Assembly (NCBI GenBank): GCA_016218705.1
Contig: JACRDC010000074.1
Span: forward strand, 1-58,408
Origin: Desulfarculus sp.
GTDB lineage: Bacteria; Desulfobacterota; Desulfarculia; Desulfarculales; Desulfarculaceae
Direction: 5' to 3'
Length of the DNA stretch: 58,408 nt
In this document: positions 44,001-54,857 of the stretch, one piece after another
Layout of the letters: the number at the start of each line of letters is the position of its first letter
Position numbering within the stretch: position 1 is the first letter of the stretch
The notes under the pieces: model-generated
What the model was told of the DNA's origin: nothing
The model's input: only the letters and a program-made list of their open reading frames with translations
Databases searched by the model: none
Program-made: the position numbers and the translations under genes

Positions 44001-45206
44001 ATGAGCCAGACCACGCAGCAGAAGATTGACCAGTGGGTGATGAACACCTACGCCCGCAACCCCGTCACCTTCGTGGAGGGCGACGGCTGCCAACTCAAGG
44101 ACGAGGACGGCAAGACCTACCTGGACTTTCTGGCCGGCATCGCCGTGTGCAACCTGGGGCACGCCCACCCTGGCGTGGCCCAGGCCATCTGCAACCAGGC
44201 CCTCAAGCTGACCCACGTGTCCAACCTCTACTACACCCAGCCCCAGGCCCGGGTGGCCGAGCTGTTGGTCAAGCACTCCTTCGCCGACCAGGTGTTCTTT
44301 TGCAACTCCGGGGCCGAGGCCAATGAAGGCGCGCTCAAGCTGGCCCGGCTATGGGGCAAGGAGAAGCTTAACGGCGCCTTCGCGGTGGTCACCATGCAGG
44401 GCTCCTTCCACGGCCGCACCATGGCCACCCTGGCCGCCACCGGCCAGGTGAAGATACAGAAGGGCTACGACCCTCTGCTGCCCGAGTTCAGGCACGTGCC
44501 CTTCGGCGACCTGCAAGCGCTGCAAGACATCTGGGACGAGAACATCTGCGCGGTCTTGATGGAGCCCGTGCTGGGCGAGGGCGGGGTGCTGGTGCCGCCT
44601 CCCGAGTTCCTGGCCGGCGTGCGGGCCTTGTGCGACCAGCGGGGCGCGCTCCTCATCTTCGACGAGATACAGACCGGCCTGGGGCGGACCGGGCGGCTCT
44701 TTGCCCACGAGCATTTCGGCGTGGCCCCCGATGTGATGACCCTGGCCAAGGCCCTGGCCAACGGCCTGCCGGCAGGGGCCATCCTGGCCCGGCGGGAGGC
44801 CTCGGCCCTCTTTGGCGCCGGGGCCCACGCCAGCACCTTCGGGGCCGGCCCGGTGGTCATGGCTGCGGCGGCGGTGGTGCTGGAGACCCTGACCGACCCC
44901 AAGTTCATGGGCTGCGTGCAGGAGACCGGCGCCTACTTCAAGGACCGGCTGCTGGAGTTGGCCGGCAAGCATCCCCAGGCGGTGGAAGGCGTGCGCGGCC
45001 TGGGCCTGATGCTGGGCCTGGCGCTCACCATCCCCGGCGCGCCGTTGGTCAAGCAGTTGCTGCAAATGGGCTTCGTGGCCAACTGCACCCAGGACACGGT
45101 GCTTCGGTTCCTGCCGCCCCTGGTGGTGACCACCCCGGAGATTGACGCCCTGATCGGCGCCTTGAGCCAGGTGCTGGCCCAGGCGCGGCCCGAGGTGGCA
45201 TCATGA
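44001..45206 (+). CDS. argD: Acetylornithine aminotransferase
   Basis: A 401-residue class III PLP aminotransferase. Motifs: FFCNSGAEANEGALKLAR (about 94-111), GSFHGRTMATLAATG, the Asp in LLIFDEIQTGLGRTG, and the PLP lysine in MTLAKALANGLP. It makes N-acetylornithine, and may also serve as succinyl-DAP aminotransferase. The preceding 43798-44000 gap shows no gene or clear promoter. argF overlaps its stop by four bases. Confidence 0.94.
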   Translation: MSQTTQQKIDQWVMNTYARNPVTFVEGDGCQLKDEDGKTYLDFLAGIAVCNLGHAHPGVAQAICNQALKLTHVSNLYYTQPQARVAELLVKHSFADQVFFCNSGAEANEGALKLARLWGKEKLNGAFAVVTMQGSFHGRTMATLAATGQVKIQKGYDPLLPEFRHVPFGDLQALQDIWDENICAVLMEPVLGEGGVLVPPPEFLAGVRALCDQRGALLIFDEIQTGLGRTGRLFAHEHFGVAPDVMTLAKALANGLPAGAILARREASALFGAGAHASTFGAGPVVMAAAAVVLETLTDPKFMGCVQETGAYFKDRLLELAGKHPQAVEGVRGLGLMLGLALTIPGAPLVKQLLQMGFVANCTQDTVLRFLPPLVVTTPEIDALIGALSQVLAQARPEVAS

Positions 45207-46120
45207 AGCTCTCCACCAAGCACCTCCTGAGCATCGGCGACCTGGAGCCGGCCGACATACTGGGCCTGGTGGCCCGCGCCGCCGAGCTCAAGGCTGGCTG
45301 GCCCCAGGGCTTTCGGCCCCGGCCGCTCAACGACAAGACCGTGGCGCTCATCTTCCAGAAAGCGTCCACGCGCACGCGGGTGTCTTTCGAGGTGGGCACC
45401 CGGCAACTGGGCGGCACCAGCCTGTTCATGACCGACCGCGACAGCCAACTGGGCCGCTCCGAGCCCCTCAAGGACACCGCGCGGGTCTTGAGCCGCTACG
45501 TGGACGCCATGGTGGTGCGCACCTTTGGCCAGGAGGTGCTGACCGAGTTGGCGGCTTACGCCAGCATTCCGGTCATCAACGCGCTGAGCGACCGCTGCCA
45601 CCCCTGCCAAGTGCTGAGCGACCTGTTGACCGTGCGCGAGCACCAGGGGCGCGTCGAGGGCCTGGTCTACGCCTGGGTGGGCGATGGCAACAACATGGCC
45701 CACTCCTGGCTGGAGGCCGCCGGGCACCTGGGGCTGGAACTGCGTCTGGCCTGCCCGGAGGGCTTCGACCCGGACCCCCTGGTGCTGGCCGAGGCCAAGG
45801 CCCGGGGAGGGCGCATCCTGCTGACCCGCGACCCCCGTGAGGCTTGCGATCACGCCGACGTGGTCAACACCGACGTGTGGGCCTCCATGGGCCAGGAGGA
45901 CGAGGCGCTGGCGCGGCGGGCGGCCTTCGCCGGTTTCACGGTGGACGCGGGGCTGTTGGCCCTGGCCGCCAAGCAGGCCATCGTGCTGCACTGCCTGCCG
46001 GCCCACCGTGGCGAGGAGATCACGGACGAGGTGATGGAAGGGCCGCAATCGGTGGTCTGGCAACAAGCCGAGAACCGCCTGCACATGCAGAAGGCCATCA
46101 TGGAGGCGCTGATTTCGTAG
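45203..46120 (+). CDS. argF: Ornithine carbamoyltransferase
   Basis: A 305-residue carbamoyltransferase. The carbamoyl-phosphate loop is STRTRVSFE (about 53-61), with HPCQVLSDLLT and the ornithine-specific HCLPAHRGEEI near 263. It makes citrulline. Confidence 0.96.
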   Translation: MKLSTKHLLSIGDLEPADILGLVARAAELKAGWPQGFRPRPLNDKTVALIFQKASTRTRVSFEVGTRQLGGTSLFMTDRDSQLGRSEPLKDTARVLSRYVDAMVVRTFGQEVLTELAAYASIPVINALSDRCHPCQVLSDLLTVREHQGRVEGLVYAWVGDGNNMAHSWLEAAGHLGLELRLACPEGFDPDPLVLAEAKARGGRILLTRDPREACDHADVVNTDVWASMGQEDEALARRAAFAGFTVDAGLLALAAKQAIVLHCLPAHRGEEITDEVMEGPQSVVWQQAENRLHMQKAIMEALIS

Positions 46121-46197
46121 AATTGAGTCAAACCGGAGGGTATCCGGCCCCTACATGAAAGCCGGAAATACCACGATCCCCTGAGGTGTGGAAGAAC

Positions 46198-47424
<1,227 letters not shown>

Positions 47425-47436
47425 CAGGGGAGGCCG

Positions 47437-48837
47437 ATGGCCGACAACGCCGACTACAAGCTCTGGGGCGGCCGCTTCACCGAGCCCACCCACGCCCTGA
47501 TGGAGCGCCTCAACGCCTCCATCGGCTTTGACAAAAGGCTCTACGCCCAGGACATAGCCGCCAGCCAGGCCCACGCGGCCATGCTGGGCCGCCAGGGCAT
47601 AATCAGCCAGGAGGACGCGGCGGCCATCGTCCAGGGGTTGGGCCAGGTGCTGACCGAGATCGAGGCCGGCCAGATACAGTGGCGGGCCGGCCTGGAGGAC
47701 ATCCACACCCACGTGGAGGCCCGGCTCAAGGAGATCATCGGCGAGCCGGCCGGGCGGCTGCACACCGCCCGCAGCCGCAACGACCAGGTGGCCACGGACC
47801 TGCGCCTGTGGGTCATGGAGGCCTGCCGCCACCTGGATCAGGGGCTCTTGCTGTACCAGCGCGCCCTGGTGACCCTGGCCGAGGCCCACGACCAGGTCAT
47901 CATGCCTGGCTACACCCATTTACAGCGCGCCCAGCCGGTGCTCCTGGCCCACCACCTGCTGGCCTACGTGGAGATGGCCGGGCGCGACCGCCAGCGCCTG
48001 GCCGACTGCCACAGGCGCGCGGCGGTCCTACCCCTGGGCGCGGCGGCCCTGGCCGGCACCACCTACTCCGTGGACCCGGCCAGCGTGGCGGCACAATTGG
48101 GCTTCACCGGGGTGTGCGCCAACAGCCTGGACGCGGTCAGCGACCGCGACTTCGCCGCCGAGCTTTTGTTCGCCCTGACTCTGACGCAGGTGCACCTGTC
48201 GCGCCTGGCCGAGGAGCTGATCCTGTGGTCAACGAGCGAGTTCGGCTTCGTGCGCCTGTCGGACGCCTTCAGCACCGGCAGCTCCATCATGCCCCAGAAG
48301 AAGAACCCCGACGCCGCCGAGCTGATCCGGGGCAAGACCGGGCGGGTGCTGGGGCACCTGGTGGCCATGCTCACGGTGCTCAAGGGTCTGCCCCTGGCCT
48401 ACAACAAGGACCTGCAGGAGGACAAGGAGCCGGTCTTCGACGCCGTGGACACGGTGCTGGACTGCCTCAAGGTCTTGGCCCCCATGCTGGAAACCCTGGA
48501 GGTGCGGCCAGGGGCCATGGCAAGCGCGGTCAAGGGCGGGTTCCTCAACGCCACCGAGCTGGCCGATTACCTGGCGGCCAAGGGCGTGCCCTTCCGGCAG
48601 GCCCACGAGATCGCCGGACGGGCGGTGCGCCTGGCCGAGAGCGGCCAGCGCGCCCTGGAAGAATTGAGCATCAGTGAATACAAGGGCCTGTCTTCTGTGA
48701 TAGAAGAAGATGTGTTCGAGGTGCTGAAACCCGAGCACGCCGTGAACCGCCGCCAAAGCCCCGGAGGCACCGCCGGGGTCACTGTGCGGGCAGCCCTAAA
48801 GGAGGCGAGGAAGCGCTTATGGCCCCCTTCCGCATGA
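47437..48837 (+). CDS. argH: Argininosuccinate lyase
   Basis: A 466-residue fumarase/aspartase-superfamily lyase. The signature [20 protein letters not shown] is at about 280-299, and the earlier [15 protein letters not shown] is conserved. It releases arginine and fumarate. The downstream lipoprotein gene starts 19 bases inside it. Confidence 0.96.
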   Translation: MADNADYKLWGGRFTEPTHALMERLNASIGFDKRLYAQDIAASQAHAAMLGRQGIISQEDAAAIVQGLGQVLTEIEAGQIQWRAGLEDIHTHVEARLKEIIGEPAGRLHTARSRNDQVATDLRLWVMEACRHLDQGLLLYQRALVTLAEAHDQVIMPGYTHLQRAQPVLLAHHLLAYVEMAGRDRQRLADCHRRAAVLPLGAAALAGTTYSVDPASVAAQLGFTGVCANSLDAVSDRDFAAELLFALTLTQVHLSRLAEELILWSTSEFGFVRLSDAFSTGSSIMPQKKNPDAAELIRGKTGRVLGHLVAMLTVLKGLPLAYNKDLQEDKEPVFDAVDTVLDCLKVLAPMLETLEVRPGAMASAVKGGFLNATELADYLAAKGVPFRQAHEIAGRAVRLAESGQRALEELSISEYKGLSSVIEEDVFEVLKPEHAVNRRQSPGGTAGVTVRAALKEARKRLWPPSA

Positions 48838-49880
48838 ACCTCGGCAGCCTTGGTCTTTTGTTGGCGCTGACCGCCCTGCTCATGGGCTGCGGCATCAAGT
48901 CCGCGCCCCTGCCCGCCACCCTGGCCGCGCCCCTGCCGCCGGCCGACCTGGAGGCCCGGGCCGTGGAGCGGGGCGTGGAGGTATCTTTCTCCGTGCCCTC
49001 GGTGGAGCAATCTGACAAGCAGGTGACCGAGGCCTTGCTCTACTACGCCTACCTGCCCAAGGACGGCGACCCCGACTGCCCGCCCTGTCCGCCCCGCCTG
49101 CGGGCCTATTACGAACTCAACCTGGCCAAGCAACTGGGCAAGCTGGAGGGCGGGCGCTTCACCTATCTGGACACCCAGGTGCCCCCGGATCATCAGGCCG
49201 CCTACCAGGTGAAGCTGGTGGATGTGCGTAGGCGCGCGGGGGCGGTTTCGGGCATGGTGCGCGCCCTGCGCGTGGAACTGCCGGCCACGCCCCGGGGCCT
49301 GGCGGCAGACTTGGGCGATCGCTTGGTGGAGTTGAGTTGGCAGCCGGTGACCACCCTGGCCAGCGGCGGCGATCTCGGCGAAAAGGACAAGGTGGGCTAC
49401 ATCGTCTACCGGCGGGGCACGGCCCCGGCCCGCGCGCTCAACGAGAGGCCCATGAGCAAGGCGGGCCTGGTGGACAGGACCGTATCCCTGGGCCAGGCCT
49501 ACGAGTACCAGGTGGCGGCGGCCCGCCAGATCGGCGACTACACCGTGGTGGGCCGGCCCACCCCCTGGGTGTCGGCCGTGGCCCGCAGCATGCAGCCGCC
49601 GTCGCCGCCCGCGGGCCTGGTGGGGGCCAGCCTGCAGGACGGCATCTACCTGCGCTTCACCCCCAGCCCCCAACTGGACACCGCCGGCTACTACCTCTTG
49701 CGCGCCCCGGCCAAACAAGGCCCCTGGACCCAGATGGGCGGCGAGCTCAACCGCGAGAACACCTTCGTGGACAAGGACGTGAAGCTGGGCCAGAGCTACC
49801 ACTACCGGGTGGTGGCCGTCAGCGAGAGCGGCGTGCAGAGCAAGCCCAGTGATATCATCGAGGTGAAGCACCAGCCCTAA
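48819..49880 (+). CDS. Lipoprotein with LptM-like start and fibronectin III-like domains
   Basis: A 353-residue lipoprotein. The lipobox is LLMGC (about 20-24), followed by GIKSAPLPATLAAPLPPADL, which resembles the CG.KGPL.P start of LptM/YifL lipoproteins. Then come two or three fibronectin III-like beta domains (EARAVERGVEVSFSVP; DLGDRLVELSWQPV; YYLLRAPAKQGPWTQMG ... FVDKDVKLGQSYHYRVVAV). ATG 48834 is an alternative start. It sits just before lysA-dapF, where LptM/LppL genes lie in gammaproteobacteria. May have an envelope or BAM/Lpt-linked role. Confidence 0.75.
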   Translation: MAPFRMNLGSLGLLLALTALLMGCGIKSAPLPATLAAPLPPADLEARAVERGVEVSFSVPSVEQSDKQVTEALLYYAYLPKDGDPDCPPCPPRLRAYYELNLAKQLGKLEGGRFTYLDTQVPPDHQAAYQVKLVDVRRRAGAVSGMVRALRVELPATPRGLAADLGDRLVELSWQPVTTLASGGDLGEKDKVGYIVYRRGTAPARALNERPMSKAGLVDRTVSLGQAYEYQVAAARQIGDYTVVGRPTPWVSAVARSMQPPSPPAGLVGASLQDGIYLRFTPSPQLDTAGYYLLRAPAKQGPWTQMGGELNRENTFVDKDVKLGQSYHYRVVAVSESGVQSKPSDIIEVKHQP

Positions 49881-49969
49881 CCCCCGGCCAACTGGCCCGC
49901 GCCGCCGATGGGGGCGCGGGCCGGCCCCCAGGCCGGGCAACCGCCACCAGATCAGGCATCAGAGAAGAC

Positions 49970-51229
49970 ATGCATCACTTTGCGTATCAAGACGGCCAGC
50001 TCAAGGCCGAGGGCGTGAGCCTAGACCAGATCGCCAGCCAGGTGGGCACCCCCACCTACGTGTATTCCCAGGCCACCCTGACCCGCCACTTCCAGGCCTT
50101 TGGCCAGGCCTTCGCCGGCCTGGACCCCTTGATCTGCTTCGCGGTCAAGGCCAACACCAACCGGGCGGTGATGGGTCTCTTCGCCTCCCTGGGCGGCGGC
50201 GCCGACATCGTCAGCGGTGGCGAGCTGTACCGCGCGCTCCAGGCCGGCGTGGACCCGGGGCGCATCGTTTACTCTGGGGTGGGCAAGAGCGAGGCCGAGA
50301 TGGAGGCGGCGCTCGCCGCCGGCATCCTGATGTTCAACCTGGAGAGCGTCCAAGAGCTTCTGGTGCTGGACCAGGTGGCCGGCCGCCTGGGGGTCAAGGC
50401 GCCGGTAAGCCTGCGCGTCAACCCCGACGTGGACGCCCAGACCCACCCCAAGATCACCACCGGCCTGGCCAAGAACAAGTTCGGCCTGGACGTGGACCTG
50501 GCCTTTGAGCAGTACCGCCTCATGGCCGGCATGCCCCACCTTCAGATCATGGGCGTCTCCTGCCACATCGGCAGCCAGCTCACCGACGTGCGGCCCTTTG
50601 CCGACGCGTGCGAGCGGCTGGCGGCCCTGGTGGCCCGGCTCAAGGCCGCCGGCATCAACCTGCGGGTGCTGGACCTGGGCGGTGGCCTGGGCATCACCTA
50701 CAACGACGAGGTGCCACCCAACCCAGCCCAGTACGCCGCGGCCCTCAAGCAGACCGTGGGCCGCCTGGGGCTCAGGCTGGTGCTGGAGCCGGGGCGGGTG
50801 CTGGTGGGCAACGCCGGCCTGCTCCTGTGCCGGGTGCTCTACACCAAGCAGACCCCGGCCAAGCGCTTCATCATCGTGGACGCGGCCATGAACGACCTGG
50901 TGCGCCCCAGCTTCTACGACTCCTACCATGCCATCTGGCCGGTGAGCCAGCGGCCGGGCGAGGAGGCCATGGTGGCCGACGTGGTGGGTCCCATCTGCGA
51001 GACCGGCGACTTCCTGGCCCGCCAGCGCGACCTGCCGGCCTTTGAGCGTGGCCAACTCATGGCCATCATGAGCGCCGGGGCCTACGGCTTCGCCATGAGC
51101 AGCAACTACAACTCGCGCCCCCGGGCCGCCGAGGTGCTGGTCAATGGCGACCGTTTTGGCGTGGTGCGTGCGCGCGAGACCTACGAGGACCTCTGCCGGG
51201 GCGAGAGCCTGCCGGAGTGGATGCGCTAG
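49970..51229 (+). CDS. lysA: Diaminopimelate decarboxylase
   Basis: A 419-residue alanine racemase-fold PLP decarboxylase. The PLP lysine is in CFAVKANTN (about 59-67), with SGGELYRAL, CHIGSQLTD and the active-site GPICETGDFLA near 342-352. It converts meso-DAP to lysine. Start ATG 49970 follows AGAGAAGAC. The 89-base gap before it holds a GC hairpin (49894-49922) without a T-run. Confidence 0.95.
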   Translation: MHHFAYQDGQLKAEGVSLDQIASQVGTPTYVYSQATLTRHFQAFGQAFAGLDPLICFAVKANTNRAVMGLFASLGGGADIVSGGELYRALQAGVDPGRIVYSGVGKSEAEMEAALAAGILMFNLESVQELLVLDQVAGRLGVKAPVSLRVNPDVDAQTHPKITTGLAKNKFGLDVDLAFEQYRLMAGMPHLQIMGVSCHIGSQLTDVRPFADACERLAALVARLKAAGINLRVLDLGGGLGITYNDEVPPNPAQYAAALKQTVGRLGLRLVLEPGRVLVGNAGLLLCRVLYTKQTPAKRFIIVDAAMNDLVRPSFYDSYHAIWPVSQRPGEEAMVADVVGPICETGDFLARQRDLPAFERGQLMAIMSAGAYGFAMSSNYNSRPRAAEVLVNGDRFGVVRARETYEDLCRGESLPEWMR

Positions 51230-51272
51230 CCAGCCCGGCCGGACAGGCGGGCCTTGAGAGAACCGTTTAGCC

Positions 51273-52157
51273 ATGCCTACACAGCTTGAACAATTTGAAG
51301 CCCTGCACGGCCTTAGCTTTTTCAAGATGAACGGCTCGGGCAACGACTTCATCCTGGTGGACAACCGGGCGGCCCGGCTACCCGTGGAGATCATGCCGCT
51401 TCTGGCCAAGGGGGCCTGCGCCCGGGGCCGCTCGGTGGGGGCCGACGGCTTGATAATCCTGGAGCCCTCGGATAGAGTTGACCCCGCCTTGGGGCGCGTG
51501 GATTTCAAGTGGCATTTCTTCAATGCCGACGGCTCCTCGGCCGAGATGTGCGGCAACGGCGGACGCTGCGCCGCCCGCTTCGCCTTTGACCAGGGCCTGG
51601 CCGGCAAAAAAATGGTCTTCGACACCCTGGCCGGCCCCATCCGGGCCTGGGTGGAGGGCGCGGTGGTCAGGCTGGAGATGGTGCCACCCCGGGGCGCCTA
51701 CCGGGGCCTCTGCCTGGAGGCCCTGGGGGGCCGCGTGACCCTGCACGGGGTCAACACCGGCGTGCCCCACGCCGTGGTGCCGGTGGAGGACCTCTCCGCC
51801 GCGCCAGTCAGGGAGCTGGGCCGGGCCTTGCGCTTTCACCAGCATTTCCAGCCGGCGGGCACCAACGTTAATTTCATCGCCGTGCATGAGGGAGAGCTGT
51901 ACGTGCGCACCTACGAGCGCGGAGTGGAGGACGAGACCTTGGCGTGCGGCACCGGGGCGGTGGCCTCGGCCCTGGTGGCTGGCAGCCAGGGTTGGCTGAA
52001 ACCGCCGGTTAGCGTGCGCGTCAGTAGCGGCGAAACCCTCAAGGTGCACTTCAGCGCCGACGACAGCGGGTTTCACGAGGTGCTCCTGGAGGGCGCGGCA
52101 TCCTATGTGTATCAAGGGGTGCTGCACCGGGAGGCCTTCTCGTGGTTGGCATACTAG
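51273..52157 (+). CDS. dapF: Diaminopimelate epimerase
   Basis: A 294-residue epimerase. The two active-site cysteines are in AEMCGNGGRCAARF (about 89-102) and ETLACGTGAVASAL (about 223-236); NGSGNDFILVD starts the fold. It makes meso-DAP from LL-DAP. A 17-residue N-terminal lead precedes the usual start FFKMNGSGND, so a shorter start is possible, but no later ATG has a clear ribosome site. Confidence 0.94.
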   Translation: MPTQLEQFEALHGLSFFKMNGSGNDFILVDNRAARLPVEIMPLLAKGACARGRSVGADGLIILEPSDRVDPALGRVDFKWHFFNADGSSAEMCGNGGRCAARFAFDQGLAGKKMVFDTLAGPIRAWVEGAVVRLEMVPPRGAYRGLCLEALGGRVTLHGVNTGVPHAVVPVEDLSAAPVRELGRALRFHQHFQPAGTNVNFIAVHEGELYVRTYERGVEDETLACGTGAVASALVAGSQGWLKPPVSVRVSSGETLKVHFSADDSGFHEVLLEGAASYVYQGVLHREAFSWLAY

Positions 52158-52172
52158 GCAAGGAGATTTGAG

Positions 52173-53057
52173 ATGTTGAAGGGAGCCTTGGTCGCCATCA
52201 TCACCCCGTTCAAGGACGGCGGGGTGGATGAACAGGCCCTGCGCGAACTCATCGAGTTCCAGATCGCGGGTGGCACGGACGGCATCGTGCCCTGCGGCAC
52301 CACCGGTGAATCGGCCACGCTGAGCCATGAGGAGCACAAGCGGGTCATCGAGATCACCGTGGAAGCCGTCAAAAAGCGCGTCCCCGTGGTGGCCGGCGCC
52401 GGGTCCAACAACACCAAGGAGGCCATCGAGTTGACCCTGCACGCCCAGCGGGCCGGGGCCGACGCCGCGCTGCACATCACGCCCTACTACAACAAGCCCA
52501 CCCAGGAGGGGATCTACCGCCACTTCGCGGCCATCAGCCAGGCCAGCGGCGGCTTCCCCCTGGTGCCCTACAACATCGCCTCGCGCACCGGCGTGAACAT
52601 CCTGCCGGCCACCATGGCTCGCGTGGCCGGCCTGCCCGGCGTGGTGGCGGTGAAGGAGGCCAGCGGCGACCTCAACCAGATGGCCGAGATCGTGGGCCTG
52701 TGCGGCGACAAGATCGCCCTCTTGTCGGGCGACGACGCCATGCTCCTGGGGGTCTTGGCCATCGGCGGCCAGGGCGTCATCAGCGTGGTCAACAACATCG
52801 TCCCCCGCGACCTGGCGGACATCCTGGCCGCCTGGAACCAGGGCGACATCGCCACGGCCCAGGCCAAGTTCCATCGCCTGCTGCCTTTGGTCAAGGCCAT
52901 GTTCGTGGAGACCAACCCCATACCGGTCAAGACCGCGGCCGCCTTGCTGGGGCTCATCCCCAGCGGCGAGCTGAGGCTGCCCATGTGCGAGATGAGCGCC
53001 GACAACCTGCAAAAACTCCAGGCGGCCCTGACCGCCTACGGGCTGAAGCTTAAGTAA
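52173..53057 (+). CDS. dapA: 4-hydroxy-tetrahydrodipicolinate synthase
   Basis: A 294-residue DapA. The Schiff-base lysine is in VVAVKEASGD (about 159-168), the catalytic tyrosine in VPYNIASRTG (about 130-139), and the substrate loop CGTTGESATL near 45. It condenses pyruvate with aspartate semialdehyde. 15 bases after dapF, with AAGGAGA before the ATG. Confidence 0.96.
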   Translation: MLKGALVAIITPFKDGGVDEQALRELIEFQIAGGTDGIVPCGTTGESATLSHEEHKRVIEITVEAVKKRVPVVAGAGSNNTKEAIELTLHAQRAGADAALHITPYYNKPTQEGIYRHFAAISQASGGFPLVPYNIASRTGVNILPATMARVAGLPGVVAVKEASGDLNQMAEIVGLCGDKIALLSGDDAMLLGVLAIGGQGVISVVNNIVPRDLADILAAWNQGDIATAQAKFHRLLPLVKAMFVETNPIPVKTAAALLGLIPSGELRLPMCEMSADNLQKLQAALTAYGLKLK

Positions 53058-53060
53058 GCC

Positions 53061-53221
53061 GAGAGCCTCGGGCCCAGTGCCTGGGCACCCATAACGGGCC
53101 GGTTGAGGCTCTCTCCCTCACCGGTCATGTCGGCTCCCGTGGTGGGGCCATGGTTCCCCGGGGGGCATCGGGTTAACGAAAAAATGTCAGCCCCCGCCAC
53201 CGGTCCAAGGCGGCGGGGGCT
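53061..53221 (+). other. Structured dapA-dapB intercistronic leader
   Basis: This gap holds two inverted repeats: GAGAGCCTC (53061-53069) with GAGGCTCTC (53105-53113), and AGCCCCCGCC (53189-53198) with GGCGGGGGCT (53212-53221), the latter ending eight bases before the dapB ribosome site. The second has an A-run on its left, so it would terminate leftward, not rightward, transcripts. It may stabilise or attenuate; I recognise no known riboswitch. Confidence 0.4.
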
Positions 53222-53239
53222 GGCCAAAGGAGAATAATC

Positions 53240-54046
53240 ATGGTGCGCATCGCCGTGGCTGGGGTGGCCGGCCGCATGGGTGGACGCATCGTTCGCGCCA
53301 TCATGGGACGCGAGGGCGCGATCCTGGCCGGAGGCTTCGAAGCCCCCGGCCACCCCGCCCTGGGGCGCAACCTTGGCGAGGTGGCCGGCCACGCCGGCGC
53401 CCCGGGCCAGGTGCGGGACGATCCGGCAACGGTCATCGCCCAGGCCGATGTGCTGGTGGACTTCACCGCCCCGGCGGCCAGCCTTAAGCACCTGGAGCTA
53501 TGCGCCCAGGCAGGCAAGGCCGCGGTCATCGGCACCACGGGCTTGAATGCCGAGCAAAAGACGGCCCTGGCCGGCCTGGCCACCGGCGTGCCGGTGGTGT
53601 TTGCGCCCAACATGAGCGTGGGCATGAACCTGATGTTCAAGCTGGTGGGCGAAATGGCCCGGGTGCTGGGCACCGACTACGCCCTGGAGCTGGTGGAGGC
53701 CCACCACGACCAGAAAAAGGACTCGCCCAGCGGCACGGCGGTGCGCCTCTTGGAAGAGCTGGCCCAGGCCCGGGGCTGGGAGCTGGAGAGCGTGGCCAAG
53801 CACGGACGCCAAGGCCTGGTGGGCGCCCGGCCCCAGGAGGAGATCGGCGTCTCGGTGATAAGGGGCGGCGACATCGTGGGTGACCACACGGTGTACTTCA
53901 TCGGCCAGGGCGAGCGCCTGGAGCTGACCCACCGCGCCCACTCCCGCGACACCTTCGTCCAGGGCGCGGTGCGCGCCGCCCTGTGGGTGGCCGGCCAGAA
54001 GCCGGGGCTCTATGACATGCAGGACGTGCTGGGCCTGAAAGGGTAG
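53240..54046 (+). CDS. dapB: 4-hydroxy-tetrahydrodipicolinate reductase
   Basis: A 268-residue reductase. The NAD(P) motif is VAGVAGRMGGRIV (about 5-17), GTTGL follows near 95, and the catalytic segment EAHHDQKKDSPSGTA is near 153-167. Ribosome site AAAGGAG. It makes tetrahydrodipicolinate for DapL. Followed after nine bases by the FAH-family gene. Confidence 0.96.
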   Translation: MVRIAVAGVAGRMGGRIVRAIMGREGAILAGGFEAPGHPALGRNLGEVAGHAGAPGQVRDDPATVIAQADVLVDFTAPAASLKHLELCAQAGKAAVIGTTGLNAEQKTALAGLATGVPVVFAPNMSVGMNLMFKLVGEMARVLGTDYALELVEAHHDQKKDSPSGTAVRLLEELAQARGWELESVAKHGRQGLVGARPQEEIGVSVIRGGDIVGDHTVYFIGQGERLELTHRAHSRDTFVQGAVRAALWVAGQKPGLYDMQDVLGLKG

Positions 54047-54055
54047 GGTGGCGCC

Positions 54056-54853
54056 ATGGCCTTTGACCCCCAAGACATCTTCGCCAAGAAGGGCATCCTA
54101 CGCCTGGGCGGCCAGGGGCGGGTGCGCTACGCCCTGTGGGAAAAGGGCCAGGCGCGCCTCTACGAGGGCTCGCCCTTCAGCGGCGGCGCCCCCGGCAAGG
54201 AAAAGGTCAAGCTAAAGGACCTACACGTCCTGGCCCCCTGCCGGCCCTCCAAGATCGTGGCCGTGGGGCTCAACTACAAGGGCCACGCCCAGGAGATGAA
54301 AAAGGAGCTGCCCCAGGAGCCCATGCTCTTCCTCAAGCCCGGCACCAGCGTGATCGGGCCGGGGGCGGCCATTGTGCGTCCCACCCACATGAGCCAAAGG
54401 GTGGACTACGAGGCCGAGCTGGGCGTGGTGATCGGCCGAACCTGCCACGGCGTGAGCGTGGCGGATGCCCCGGCCCATGTGCTGGGCTACACCTGCCTGA
54501 ACGACGTCACCGCCCGCGATCTGCAAGCCAGGGACGGCCAGTTCACCCGGGGCAAGGGCTTTGACACCTTCTGCCCCATCGGCCCGGTCATCGCCCTGGA
54601 CCTGGACCCCGGCGACCTGCGGGTGCAAAGCCTGGTCAACGGCCAGGCGCGCCAGGACAGCCGCACCTCGGACCTGATCTTCAGCGTGGCCGAGCTGGTG
54701 TCCTTCATCAGCCGGGTCATGACCCTAAAGCCCGGCGACGTCATCGCCACCGGCACCCCGGCGGGCATCGGCCCGGTGGTGGACGGCGACGTGGTGACCA
54801 TCGCCGTGGAAGGCATCGGCCGGCTCAGCAACCCCGTGATCTCAAGAGGATAA
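54056..54853 (+). CDS. Fumarylacetoacetate hydrolase-family protein
   Basis: A 265-residue FAH-fold protein. Motifs: SKIVAVGLNYKGHAQEM (about 64-80), a metal-binding acidic pair in DYEAELGVVIGR (about 118-129), and TGTPAGIGPV near 238. Family members are acylpyruvases, oxaloacetate decarboxylases or tautomerases, or 2-hydroxyhepta-2,4-diene-dioate isomerases. The N-terminal ~60 residues lack the larger FAH domain. It sits between dapB and dapL with tiny gaps; a side-reaction or repair role in lysine synthesis is only an inference. Confidence 0.85.
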   Translation: MAFDPQDIFAKKGILRLGGQGRVRYALWEKGQARLYEGSPFSGGAPGKEKVKLKDLHVLAPCRPSKIVAVGLNYKGHAQEMKKELPQEPMLFLKPGTSVIGPGAAIVRPTHMSQRVDYEAELGVVIGRTCHGVSVADAPAHVLGYTCLNDVTARDLQARDGQFTRGKGFDTFCPIGPVIALDLDPGDLRVQSLVNGQARQDSRTSDLIFSVAELVSFISRVMTLKPGDVIATGTPAGIGPVVDGDVVTIAVEGIGRLSNPVISRG

Positions 54854-54857
54854 AGCG

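Noticed and set aside
50021-51640. A 539-codon open frame antisense to lysA and dapF (and similar ones at 30411-32249, 14676-15809, 51378-53012)
   Set aside because: Complementary-frame artefacts of high third-position GC; the sense genes have all catalytic motifs.
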